Shown: one piece after another, positions 19,243 to 27,093 of the stretch
Layout: each line of letters starts with the position of its first letter
How positions within the stretch are numbered: position 1 is the first letter of the stretch
Origin: Pseudomonas sp. LP_7_YM
GTDB taxonomy: Bacteria; Pseudomonadota; Gammaproteobacteria; Pseudomonadales; Pseudomonadaceae
Assembly: GCF_004364435.1 (NCBI RefSeq)
Contig: NZ_SOCT01000010.1
Span: 62,001 to 126,000 of the forward strand
DNA: 64,000 nt
Direction: 5' to 3'
Position numbers and translations under genes: made by a program
Notes under the pieces: model-generated
The model's database searches: none
What the model was told of the DNA's origin: nothing
What the model saw: only the letters and a program-made list of their open reading frames with translations

Positions 19243-19549
19243 TTGAGTTGACAGGTGCTGGCACGTAGGACGTTTCTGATTTCCCGGATGCGGGTTGTTC
19301 ACCAGAAATGTGCACGCTAGTCTCCCCGCCGTCGTTCATTGCAACGACCGGATTTGACGATCTGTTCTCAAGGCGCTCAGCGTTGCTCATCATGACTTAA
19401 GCTATTGCTTGAGGTCCGTGCTATGGCGGCTGTGCGTCGGAGACCTTCGGGTCTGCCGGATTCCTTGGGCCGGTTCGTCAACCTTCGCACAGTCGCCACC
19501 CTCATGCCTGACGACATGGGGTGGCTGCTCAAACCAAGGAGCTTTATTC
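19243..19549 (+). other. Leader region of the BRO-N unit with a UUCG hairpin
   Basis: About 300 bases between avrE and the small coupled frame at 19550. It contains a perfect hairpin AGACC-TTCG-GGTCT at 19441-19454, a UUCG tetraloop, which is the most stable RNA loop class. G/C-rich flanking sequence could extend the fold. I recall similar hairpin-containing leaders before phage-type genes in pseudomonads, but this cannot be confirmed here. No avrE terminator with a T-run is obvious. Confidence 0.4.
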
Positions 19550-19618
19550 ATGCAGGCATCGCAAGCCCGTTTTAGGCATTCCATCTCGCGCTCTTTCCAA
19601 TGTGAGATGACGCAATGA
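19550..19618 (+). CDS. 22-residue leader ORF coupled to the BRO-N gene
   Basis: ATG at 19550 follows a strong ribosome site (AAGGAG about eight bases upstream) and encodes 22 residues, rich in Arg and Ser (it begins MQASQARFRH), ending at TGA 19616-19618. The stop overlaps the BRO-N start as ATGA. BRO-N itself has no separate good ribosome site, so this small frame probably drives its translation by coupling. Whether the peptide itself matters is unknown. Confidence 0.5.
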   Translation: MQASQARFRHSISRSFQCEMTQ

Positions 19619-20127
19619 CCGACCACTTCGAACCTCAAATTTTCACCCGCCACCAACGCCAACTCCGCGCTCTTCAACTGGAAAACCAGGCCTGGTTCTG
19701 CCTGCAGGACGTCGCCCGGCTCATGGGCAAACCCCTCGACGAACGCGCCACCTGGAAGCTCGATCCCGACCAGCGCAAAACCGCTTGGCTCGACGCCCAC
19801 GGCCAATCAACCAAACAACTTCTCATCAGCGAATCCGGCCTGTTCACCATGCTGGTTCATCACTATGTTCCCGAGAACCGCGCGCTGCGGTATTGGCTCA
19901 CGCACGAGGTACTGCCGGTACTGCGCGACAAGGTCGAGCCGCACGAACCTAATATGAACTCGATGCGATGGGCGGGAAGCTCGGTGGGGTTGCTGGAATG
20001 GCAGAGTGATTACTGGGTAAGGTTGAGGGATCTGCCGGACGTGATCGCAAGGCCCCTCGCCAAGAGCGGCACGGGGCTGCTCAACAAGTTTTTGCAGCTT
20101 TGGCGCGCCACTTGGTTGAGGCGATAG
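19615..20127 (+). CDS. BRO-N domain protein (phage antirepressor-like)
   Basis: A 170-residue protein with a BRO-N DNA-binding domain over about residues 10-105. Visible segments are QAWFCLQDVARLMGKPLDER, LLISESGLFTMLVHHYVPENRALRYWLTHEVLPVLR. Such proteins occur as phage antirepressors and as free-standing genes in many P. syringae genomes. Here the C-terminus lacks the usual second phage domain (ANT or KilA-C). It is translationally coupled to a 22-residue upstream frame. A fragment of another copy lies upstream of avrE. Confidence 0.8.
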   Translation: MTDHFEPQIFTRHQRQLRALQLENQAWFCLQDVARLMGKPLDERATWKLDPDQRKTAWLDAHGQSTKQLLISESGLFTMLVHHYVPENRALRYWLTHEVLPVLRDKVEPHEPNMNSMRWAGSSVGLLEWQSDYWVRLRDLPDVIARPLAKSGTGLLNKFLQLWRATWLRR

Positions 20128-20285
20128 AAACGTGGGAGTTTATTGCTCACTTTTCATCTGATAGGTGGGCATCAAGCGCTCTTGCGCCAGAGTTTTTGCA
20201 TGCAACGTGAATACGCGGCGATGTGGCGGCGGCCGGCTTCAGCCAGCGCCGCCAACGGCAATCTCAGGTCAGGTCAGTGCTTGGC

Positions 20286-20441
20286 TCAAGCCTGCTCGTC
20301 TTCCTTGTCATCGTCGTGCTTGAGTGCCGGCTTTAGGCCTGGCTGGGGGGCGTGCTCGGCATTGGGTGCGATTTCTTCGCCGTGATTCTTTTTCTCTTGC
20401 TGGACTTTTTTGTCGTGGGCGACGTTACGTGGGTCGGTCAT
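20286..20441 (-). CDS. Small acidic/charged hypothetical protein
   Basis: A 51-residue hydrophilic protein beginning MTDPRNVAHDKKVQQ and ending in an Asp/Glu/Lys-rich tail. The start is set by AAGGA six bases before ATG 20441; a longer frame upstream lacks support. I recall similar small charged proteins in Pseudomonas genomes, without known function. It is probably cytoplasmic and disordered. A GC-rich hairpin lies about 35 bases beyond its stop (20224-20254) but has no T-run, so it is a doubtful terminator. Confidence 0.65.
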   Translation of the reverse strand: MTDPRNVAHDKKVQQEKKNHGEEIAPNAEHAPQPGLKPALKHDDDKEDEQA

Positions 20442-20639
20442 GGGAGTTCCTTGGTTAGGCAGAGGATTGAAACACCCATCGACGCGATACGCTGCATGTG
20501 AGCGTCTGGGCAAGATTTGGAGCGACATCAAGCTCAAGCGTTCAGTGCATCTGCGCCGCAACTGCGATGTGAGGCCTAAATCAGAGCGACCCTTCAGCGA
20601 AAACATCAGATTACGCGGATCGCCATAGACACCTGTACC

Positions 20640-21298
20640 CAACGGGCGAACAACATTTCGCCTTTCTTACGTTCGTGACGAGAGCGCACATATTCCGGCG
20701 TGTTCGCGACTCGCCGAGCCACATGACGAGCCGCGTCAGGAACGTTGCGGGCGATGTTCGAACCGAAGTGTTCGGGCAGCACTGGCTTTCATCGGACAGG
20801 TCGCGCAGTCGGTTTGTCTGGATCGGAAGATGATGGTGTTGGCTTTGTGAGGTGCGAGCATTCGTTCTTGAAGGCTCGCTATTCGCTGCGCAGTACGTTG
20901 CCGGAAGGGCAGCGATACTCTTGCGCCTTTTCATTCATCCTCAAGGCTCAACCGACAAAACCAGCAATACGCCAGGTTCAAATGGGCCTCCTCATACAAG
21001 CGCCGTTCGGAGCGAATGCCATAGCAATAACCCGCGACTAGCATGCGGTCATCAGCTCAGGATCAATCGAAGGGCGCCCAATCGGGCTATAGAGATCGGC
21101 GAGGTAGTGGTGCAGATCGCTCAGATCGAGACACCGATCAATGCTGCACAGAAGGTGATTGGAGGGGATGTGATCTTCAAGGCTGAACGAGTAAGACAGC
21201 TGATCCTGCCCGCTCGATAACTGTCCCATCATGCTGCGTACTCTCCCGCTGGATTTGCCCCAGGCCAAGCGAGAGAGCTACTTTTTCAACAGAATCGG
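20640..21298 (-). mobile_element. Internally deleted IS1182-family element remnant
   Basis: On the minus strand this copy begins with terminal repeat CCGATTCTGTTGAAAAAGT (21298-21280) and the transposase start near 21232 (MMGQLSSGQDQLSYSF). It matches the fuller copy at 27.1-28.7 kb up to the residues RLSLEDE, then jumps to the part encoding the Cys-rich region and RSRHERKK. About 650 bases are missing inside. The match stops near 20640 without the other terminal repeat. Several further frameshifts are present, so no transposase can be made. It is inverted relative to the fuller copy. Confidence 0.85.
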
Positions 21299-21341
21299 CC
21301 ACTTGCAGCGCTTAGCGATGCCGGCTATGTGACTGACCCGC

Positions 21342-22325
21342 TCACAAAGCGACGAGTACCTTGCCCATAACGGATGCCGATTCAAGAGCGAAATGCGCGT
21401 CGGCGATCCTCTCCAGCGGCACACTCATCCCGATATGGGGCGCATAGTTGCCACTGGCCAGGCAGGCGCTGATGTCCCTGATCGCTTCGATTTTCGCCGC
21501 CACGGGTACCGAATAGATAAACACGAAGCGCAGCACGCATCCGTGCACCATCGCGCTTAATAGCGGTAACGTGAGCTCGTCGGTGGCATGCGTCATCGCG
21601 TAGGAACTGATGATCCCCCCAGGCGCCAGGCATGCAATGTCTATATCCAGGTTCGCTTTCACGTTAACGTCAACGATGCGGTCAACACCCGTATTGCCCG
21701 TGCGTGCTTTGACTACCTCGGCAACATCTTCATTTAGACGATCCAATACCACGTCTGCCCCCGCCGCCCGAGCGACGGCGGCCTGCTCTTCATTCATGAC
21801 GGTGGCCGCTACCCACGCGCCCGCCCACTTTGCCAGGAGGATGGCGGCAGTGCCGACCACGCCCGCTCCGCCCTGCACCAGTACATTCCTGCTGCGGATG
21901 TCGCCATCGGCGAAGAGACAACGATGAGCAGTCAGGGCCGGGATGCCGAGTGATGCGCCGACCTCGAAAGACACGTTATCAGGCAGTGGCACGGCCTGCG
22001 CCGACGGCACCACGACATAGTCGGCTGCGGTTCCTGTGGGCCTGCCGTACTGCGCTTCATAGATCCATACCCGCTGGCCTACCCGACTAGCCTCTTTCGG
22101 ATCGCCCACGGCGTCAATGACGCCCGCGCCGTCCTGGTGCGGAATGATTCGCGAGAACGGCATCGCGGAGGAGAACCCCGTGCGGGCCTTGAGGTCAGTA
22201 GGGTTCAGTCCCGACACGTGCACCCGCACTCGGACTTCTCCGGGGCCGGGTTGGGGGTCGGGGATTTCGGCGACGCAAAGCACTTCATGTGCGGGGCCTT
22301 GACGCTCGTAAAAAGCGGCTTTCAT
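21342..22325 (-). CDS. Zinc-independent quinone oxidoreductase-like MDR family protein
   Basis: A 327-residue medium-chain dehydrogenase/reductase of the QOR type that would reduce quinones or enals with NADPH. The catalytic-domain start is MKAAFYERQGPAHEVL with GPGEVRVRVHVSGLNPTDLK. The Rossmann motif VQGGAGVVGTAAILLAK is at about residues 148-164. No structural zinc Cys cluster is seen. ATG 22325 is chosen because GGAGA lies upstream; an earlier in-frame ATG at 22352 lacks a ribosome site. It is divergent from an HxlR regulator, a pairing typical of thiol- or quinone-stress responses. Confidence 0.85.
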   Translation of the reverse strand: MKAAFYERQGPAHEVLCVAEIPDPQPGPGEVRVRVHVSGLNPTDLKARTGFSSAMPFSRIIPHQDGAGVIDAVGDPKEASRVGQRVWIYEAQYGRPTGTAADYVVVPSAQAVPLPDNVSFEVGASLGIPALTAHRCLFADGDIRSRNVLVQGGAGVVGTAAILLAKWAGAWVAATVMNEEQAAVARAAGADVVLDRLNEDVAEVVKARTGNTGVDRIVDVNVKANLDIDIACLAPGGIISSYAMTHATDELTLPLLSAMVHGCVLRFVFIYSVPVAAKIEAIRDISACLASGNYAPHIGMSVPLERIADAHFALESASVMGKVLVAL

Positions 22326-22466
22326 GGATATGTTCTCCGACGTAGAAGGCATGCTTCAGTGAGGCACTATTATCGAAATTAAGTATATTTTTACAAGTAG
22401 GCACACACTTTATACATAAGGATAAAAAGCATACTATTGAGGCTTTATCTGAACCGAGGTAGCGTC

Positions 22467-22811
22467 ATGACGCGTGGCAAGCTCGATCAATACCGATGCA
22501 CAGTCGAAATCACCGTCCACATCGCGGGCGGCAAATGGAAGCCGTTGATCATTCACTACCTGCTGAGCGGAACCAAGCGTTTCGGGGAACTGAAAAAGCT
22601 GATCGGCGGGGTCACGCAGCGCTCGTTGACGTTGCAGCTGCGCGAGCTTGAAGCAAACGGCATTGTCAGCCGTGAAGTATTTGCCGAAGTGCCTCCACGG
22701 GTGGAGTACACGCTGACGGCGCTCGGAAGCACCCTGGCTCCGACACTGGAAGCGATGAAGTCCTGGGGAGAACATTACCTAGAGAGCACGACCTGCAAAC
22801 AGTGTGGCTAA
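22467..22811 (+). CDS. HxlR family redox-type transcriptional regulator
   Basis: A 114-residue winged-helix HxlR regulator. Typical features are IAGGKWKPLIIHYLLSGTKRFGELKKL, the recognition helix (TQRSLTLQLRELEANGIVSR) and the wing before PRVEYTLTALG. Cys11 (QYRC) sits where YodB/HypR/QorR relatives carry their redox-sensing cysteine. ATG 22467 follows GAGG; the frame's upstream TTG is less likely. It is divergently placed to the quinone oxidoreductase, whose promoter it probably controls from the AT-rich 140-base intergenic region. Confidence 0.85.
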   Translation: MTRGKLDQYRCTVEITVHIAGGKWKPLIIHYLLSGTKRFGELKKLIGGVTQRSLTLQLRELEANGIVSREVFAEVPPRVEYTLTALGSTLAPTLEAMKSWGEHYLESTTCKQCG

Positions 22812-23050
22812 GCGCAGCGAGCTACGGTTCCTTGCTTGGGAAAAGGACGCCCATGCAGTTCGGTAGGTCTGCTTTGGGTCGTATGGAGCCTTTCACGACC
22901 GGCGACCTCGGTCCAATGCGTTCTGCATCGAGTGTTTACGACTGCCGATATGAAAGTTGCATTCCAGCCAGGCATGCCAGCGTTACTCAAATGTCATTTG
23001 CGCCTGAATATCCTCGGCGCCTAGGCTCCTTACCGCGAACCCCTAGCCCA

Positions 23051-23851
23051 ATGGACTCAGCCATGACATCTGCCTTTTTAAGCACGTCGGCATCAAGCGC
23101 TATCGATCCTGCTCAATCCCCTGCCGTTCTGGTGCAAAAGGTTGCCGGTAGCGAAACCGGTCTCCCTGTTCTGATCGCGACCATGCACGGTAAAGAAGCG
23201 GTCCTAGGCCCGACACTGGCCGCATTGGGTTTTCAGGTAATGCTCCCAATCGGTTACGACACGGATGCGCTAGGGACGTTTTCAGGTGATGTGCGACGGC
23301 CGGGCACGGCTTTCGAAGCGGCGCTCGAGAAAGCCAGGCGCGCTTGTGATGCCACCGGAGTGGCCCGCGCGGTGTCCAGTGAGGGCACGTACCGTCCATC
23401 TCAAGCTTTGTTTCCAGGCGCTCGAAACGCCGAACTGCTGGCGTTTGTCGACCGTGAAACCGGCTTCGAATGTGTCGAATATGTGACCGATACGCCGACA
23501 CGCTTCGACAAGGGGCGGGTGCCTCCAGACATTAACGCCCCCGAAGTACAAGCTTTACTGAGAACGATCGGCTGGCCGCAGATCAAAGTGCTGGTCGTTC
23601 CGCAAGATCCGGGTGAGGGGGTGGTTATGCCGGAATGGGTGTTCAAGGGCATCGGCAATGAGCGGGAGCTTGCTGAGGCCTTCGACGTCTGTGCAAGTTA
23701 CTCGACAGATGGGTGGGTCCATCTGGAGACCGACCTTCGCGCCCACATGAATCCTTCCCGTATGGCCTCAATCGCCACGGTCGGCGAGCGTCTGGCGCTG
23801 CGTCTCGCAGCGCAGGGTTATCGGAGCGACCCCTTTCGGTTGAGCCGATAA
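23051..23851 (+). CDS. DUF6671 family protein
   Basis: About 266 residues with the DUF6671 pattern: VLIATMHGKEAVLGPTLAAL, PIGYDTDALGTFSGDV, RPGTAFEAALEKARRAC, and ARAVSSEGTY. The function of the family is unknown to me. The frame is open from 22802, overlapping the end of the HxlR gene, but the family match starts only around residue 25 of the version given here. No start has a good ribosome site; ATG 23051 and ATG 23063 are the best candidates. The stop lies six bases before the convergent LysR gene. Confidence 0.65.
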   Translation: MDSAMTSAFLSTSASSAIDPAQSPAVLVQKVAGSETGLPVLIATMHGKEAVLGPTLAALGFQVMLPIGYDTDALGTFSGDVRRPGTAFEAALEKARRACDATGVARAVSSEGTYRPSQALFPGARNAELLAFVDRETGFECVEYVTDTPTRFDKGRVPPDINAPEVQALLRTIGWPQIKVLVVPQDPGEGVVMPEWVFKGIGNERELAEAFDVCASYSTDGWVHLETDLRAHMNPSRMASIATVGERLALRLAAQGYRSDPFRLSR

Positions 23852-23857
23852 CTTCCG

Positions 23858-24841
23858 CTATATCGCCATAGAGCTAATCCGCAGGCTGGCCCCGATCCGA
23901 TAGGGCAAGCCTTCGACCGGAGTCGGCGACACGCTCAGAGGGCTGGTCATGCTTGTCAACAGCCACTGTATGAAGACCTCCACAGCTTCATTGTGACCAG
24001 GGCCGCGGCAGATATAGAAAGCACGGGGACTTTCGACACGGATTCCCAAAGGCGCTATCAGCGAGCCTGTTTCAATCAGATGATTGACCAACGGTGAGCT
24101 CCCCAGAGCAACGCCATGCCCCATCGTGGCGGCATGGATCATCTGATCGAAATGACTGAACCGTAGCCCCACCTGGTGGACGGGGGCGACAGCATGGCAA
24201 GCCGTCAACCAGTGCCCCCACTGCAACCAAGGCCAGGCATTCTGCGAATCGCTCAGGTGTAGCAGCGTGTGTCGGTACAAATCCTGAATGCAATCCAGAG
24301 CCCGCCCCTCTCGGCGTAACAATGAAGGGCTACATACCGGAAAAACCTTCTCGACCGCCAGCCGAACATCAGTCGTCGGGTCTATCTGGTCGGGTCCGCA
24401 GTAACGGATGGCGAGATCAGCAACATCCTGCTTGAGGTCGATGATCCGGTTATCTGCTTCGAGGTGAATGGCGATTTCGGGGTGCATATCTCGAAAATGC
24501 GCCAGACGCGGCACTAACCAAAGTGACGCGAAAGCGGTGGTGGTGGAAATCTTGACGCTCAACTGGGCGGGGTCCTTGCGCAGGCCGTCCACGGTCTGCG
24601 CCAGCTGTGCGAGGGTGACGTTGACGACATCGAATAGTTCGCGACCTGCTTGCGTCAACTCCAGCGAACGATGCCGACGCTCGAAGAGTGCGATGCCCAA
24701 GAAATCTTCGAGTTTCTTTACCTGGCGACTGATAGCGGACTGTGTCACGAAGACTTCGTCGCCTGCCTTTGAAAAACTCAGCTGCCGAGCGGCTGCCTCG
24801 AAGCCGATCAAAAGATCAAGGGGGGGTAGTGGCCTACGCAT
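23858..24841 (-). CDS. LysR-type transcriptional regulator (GcvA-like)
   Basis: A 327-residue LysR regulator. The winged helix-turn-helix spans residues about 6-65 (FEAAARQLSFSKAGDEVFVTQS, ISRQVKKLEDFLG), followed by the linker helix and an effector-binding domain with the GcvA-type stretch STTTAFASLWLVPRLAHF. The C-terminus is about 25 residues longer than usual. Its start overlaps the stop of a 42-residue minus-strand frame (24834-24962). The target is not obvious; neighbours are decayed or mobile. Confidence 0.85.
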   Translation of the reverse strand: MRRPLPPLDLLIGFEAAARQLSFSKAGDEVFVTQSAISRQVKKLEDFLGIALFERRHRSLELTQAGRELFDVVNVTLAQLAQTVDGLRKDPAQLSVKISTTTAFASLWLVPRLAHFRDMHPEIAIHLEADNRIIDLKQDVADLAIRYCGPDQIDPTTDVRLAVEKVFPVCSPSLLRREGRALDCIQDLYRHTLLHLSDSQNAWPWLQWGHWLTACHAVAPVHQVGLRFSHFDQMIHAATMGHGVALGSSPLVNHLIETGSLIAPLGIRVESPRAFYICRGPGHNEAVEVFIQWLLTSMTSPLSVSPTPVEGLPYRIGASLRISSMAI

Positions 24842-24962
24842 TCGCCAGCCTCTCCTCTTCGACCGGGGTCGTCCACCCGTTCAGTTGTTCATAGCACTGC
24901 TGCAGGGCACGGATCACTTTTCCCAAGTTCCGGACGCCCGCGTTGAAAGCGTAGCGAATCAT
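24834..24962 (-). CDS. 42-residue hypothetical ORF overlapping the LysR start
   Basis: Reads from ATG 24962 (MIRYAFNAGVRNLGKVIRAL) to TAG 24836-24834 and overlaps the LysR start codon by eight bases. AAAGGAC lies about five bases upstream, a good ribosome site, while LysR has no better one of its own. It may be a leader peptide coupling LysR translation or the remnant of a gene. I do not recognise the product. Confidence 0.45.
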   Translation of the reverse strand: MIRYAFNAGVRNLGKVIRALQQCYEQLNGWTTPVEEERLANA

Positions 24963-25484
24963 AATCGTCCTTTGATCATCAACTCATTACACCAGCGCGC
25001 ACAGCGCATGGCGGATTGGTTGCGGGCAAACGTCGTTACTTGTGGTTCCGAGGCTGACGCAGGGCCTTGCCAATATCTGTACTGCACAGGTCAGAAGCAC
25101 TGCGCCCACCGACCGGGTCGAGTAGCGCGGGAAACTTCATGCAGATACTTCTTGAAACAAATTTATTATGCACCTTCCAAAACTCAGGGGCCAACCGATC
25201 CTGAGAATATTTTCCACACCGCTACATTCTTCTGACCACCCTCAAAATCGCCTCGCATGCCTCGCCGCGTTTCACGTATTCCCGGACCGCATTCAATACC
25301 TGCCAAATAGTCGTTTGAGCCCTTCGAGGCCGCGGATCACCATCGCCCTCTCGCCGCGGGTTACGTACAGGAGTGACAAGTTGAACGTTCAGCAAATTCG
25401 CAGGTTTCAGTCGGTCAGAGCGCAGTCATTAGTGCGGCTCACCCACAGCCGCATCCGGGTTAACGAACGAAAGGTACGCCAGTC
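24963..25484 (+). other. Gene-poor interval, probably decayed coding DNA
   Basis: About 520 bases with no convincing gene. Short frames on the minus strand around 25225-25370 look protein-like in pieces (for example RGLEGLKRLFGR and, in another frame, LNAVREYVKRGEA) but are broken, which suggests an old gene remnant. I could not identify it. No repeat, RNA gene or promoter is defensible here. Confidence 0.35.
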
Positions 25485-25814
25485 GTGAAACTAACTAGCC
25501 ACTTGACCAGCCCTTCGGTCCAATTAGGACTGAGTATTGGCGTACTGATGTATTGCAGTTACGGCCTGGCGCATGCCGCTTTTGCCAATCCGGTGCTTGC
25601 CTTACTGAGTGCCTTTGTCGGCCTGTTCATTCCGTACTACTCAAAGTTGAGCAATAAGCTGGAGGAGATCATCAATCTGCGCACCGCTTTGGTCAGCCTC
25701 GGGCGTCTGGGCCGGTTCGTTAGCTGTCGCAGGGACTGGCGTACGGGCTGGTGTTTGAGCCGGGCCTGGAGGATGGCGCCTACGTCAGCAGTCAGTCGGG
25801 TATTCGCTGGGTGA
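25485..25814 (+). CDS. Hybrid hypothetical ORF (membrane-like N-terminus, out-of-frame tail)
   Basis: A 109-codon frame starting at GTG 25485. Residues 1-78 look real: two hydrophobic segments (VLALLSAFVGLFIPYY) and then KLSNKLEEIINLRTALVSLG. The rest (from about residue 80) is the wrong frame of the peptidase remnant that starts at about 25729. It appears to be the head of an unidentified membrane protein joined by a deletion or rearrangement to the peptidase piece. It is unlikely to be functional. Confidence 0.35.
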   Translation: MKLTSHLTSPSVQLGLSIGVLMYCSYGLAHAAFANPVLALLSAFVGLFIPYYSKLSNKLEEIINLRTALVSLGRLGRFVSCRRDWRTGWCLSRAWRMAPTSAVSRVFAG

Positions 25815-26426
25815 AATTAACGACCACAGGTAAGGCCTCGCATGCAGGGCTCGAACCTGAAAACGGCATCGACGCCTGCCTCGACCTTGCGATCAAAGTG
25901 CAGAAAATTGCCCGCACTGGCTCGACCGGACGAAAATCTGCTGATCAACCCAGGGGTCATCGAAGGCGGCACTAAACCCAACGTAGTCTGCGACAAGGCC
26001 AGCGTGACGATCGATGTGCGCTTCCAGCAACTGAAGGACTGGGACCATACCGTCACCGTGTTGGACGAGAACAGCGGCCATGTCGATATCTACAATCAAA
26101 AGTTGAAGCAAGGTACCCATAGCGAATGGGTCAAGCTCGCCGAAATGCCCGTGCTGCCAGCCACCGGCAGCCGCGAACTGGTCAACCTGGGCAGTGAGGT
26201 GGCGAAATCTCTCGGGCAGACGTTCAAGGCCCGCGCCGTTGGCTATGGCAGCGACGGCAATAATATAGCCAGTCCGAATATCCAGATATTGGTCGGATTG
26301 GGCCCGTACGGGGATGGCATGCATTCGGAGAAGGAATTCATGCAGTTATCGTCCTATCAAGAGCGTTTGATTTTTGCCACGGCTCTTATCAGAAAACTAA
26401 ACCCAGCAACGAGGACCACTCCGTGA
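25729..26426 (+). pseudogene. M20 family metallopeptidase (carboxypeptidase G2-like), 5' truncated and frameshifted
   Basis: The catalytic N-terminal part is missing; coding similarity starts at GLAYGLVFEPGLEDGAYVSS. It continues through the dimerisation domain (TGKASHAGLEPENGIDACLD) to AIKVQKIA, where the frame breaks. The other frame continues with LARPDENLLINPGVIEGGT, VTIDVRFQQLKDWD and the C-terminal SDGNNIAS and GLGPYGDGMHSEKEF metal-site region. Removing one C from the CCC run at 25911-25913 restores one continuous frame. The stop overlaps the start of the next gene as GTGA. The product cannot be active. Confidence 0.8.
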
Positions 26427-26959
26427 AAGCATTGATCGTAATAGATATTCAACGCGAATATATCGCGGCAGGCCGCAAGTTTCATATCGAGTCCATAGGC
26501 CCCTCGCTGCAAAACGCTTATTCAATGCTGCAGTTTGCGCGCGAAGCCAACTGGCCGATCATCCATGTTCAGCATCTGCAAGACGGCGACCTGTTTAACC
26601 GCGATTCGGACGCCGCGGACTTCATCGACGGGTTCACCCCGCAAGTCGGTGAATCCCACGCCGTGAAAGGCAATTATTCGTCTTTTTCGTCTCCGGCCTT
26701 CGTGGAGTTCGCGAAAGAACATGCCGATCACGAACTCGTAGTGATCGGCTACGGCACAACGATGTGCTGCCTTTCGACCATCGTAGATAGCTACCATCGG
26801 GGTTACCGCGTTGCCTTGGTCAAGGACGCCACAGCGGCACTGGCTGCCGACGGGCTGTCTGAGGCGACGTTGCACCAGCATGCGACGACCATCCTCAAGA
26901 CCTTTGCGCGGGTCACCACCCTTGCTCAGGAAACCGAGGCGCTTGAGGCTGTAGGCTGA
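26423..26959 (+). CDS. Isochorismatase-like cysteine hydrolase
   Basis: A 178-residue isochorismatase-superfamily hydrolase of the nicotinamidase/carbamoylhydrolase group. The likely catalytic triad is Asp8 (IVIDIQREY), Lys82 (VKGNYSSF) and Cys115 (GYGTTMCCLST); Cys116 beside it is unusual, as Val is common there. It starts at GTG 26423 overlapping the stop of the M20 peptidase remnant. The pair probably formed a two-step amide or carbamoyl degradation operon before the peptidase decayed. The substrate is unknown. Confidence 0.82.
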   Translation: MKALIVIDIQREYIAAGRKFHIESIGPSLQNAYSMLQFAREANWPIIHVQHLQDGDLFNRDSDAADFIDGFTPQVGESHAVKGNYSSFSSPAFVEFAKEHADHELVVIGYGTTMCCLSTIVDSYHRGYRVALVKDATAALAADGLSEATLHQHATTILKTFARVTTLAQETEALEAVG

Positions 26960-27093
26960 CATCGATAGAGGCTAACGTTTACCAATGTGTCCGTCGAATT
27001 CACCTGTGCTCAACGCTTCGGGGCGTTTGGCGGGCCCTGAAACCTTGCTTGTTAATGCTGCCTTGACTGGACCACGTGCAATGGCGGCCATCG

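Noticed and set aside
20224..20254. GC-rich hairpin beyond the 51-residue gene as a terminator
   Set aside because: The stem is good but no T-run follows on either strand; left as unproven structure.
22802..22859. Possible hrp box on the minus strand near the end of the HxlR gene (GTGG ... GGTTCC)
   Set aside because: The spacer is 18 bases instead of 15-16 and no effector-like minus-strand gene follows.
24468..25235. 255-codon plus-strand frame overlapping the LysR gene
   Set aside because: Its first half is antisense to the LysR helix-turn-helix region; the remainder lacks coding character.
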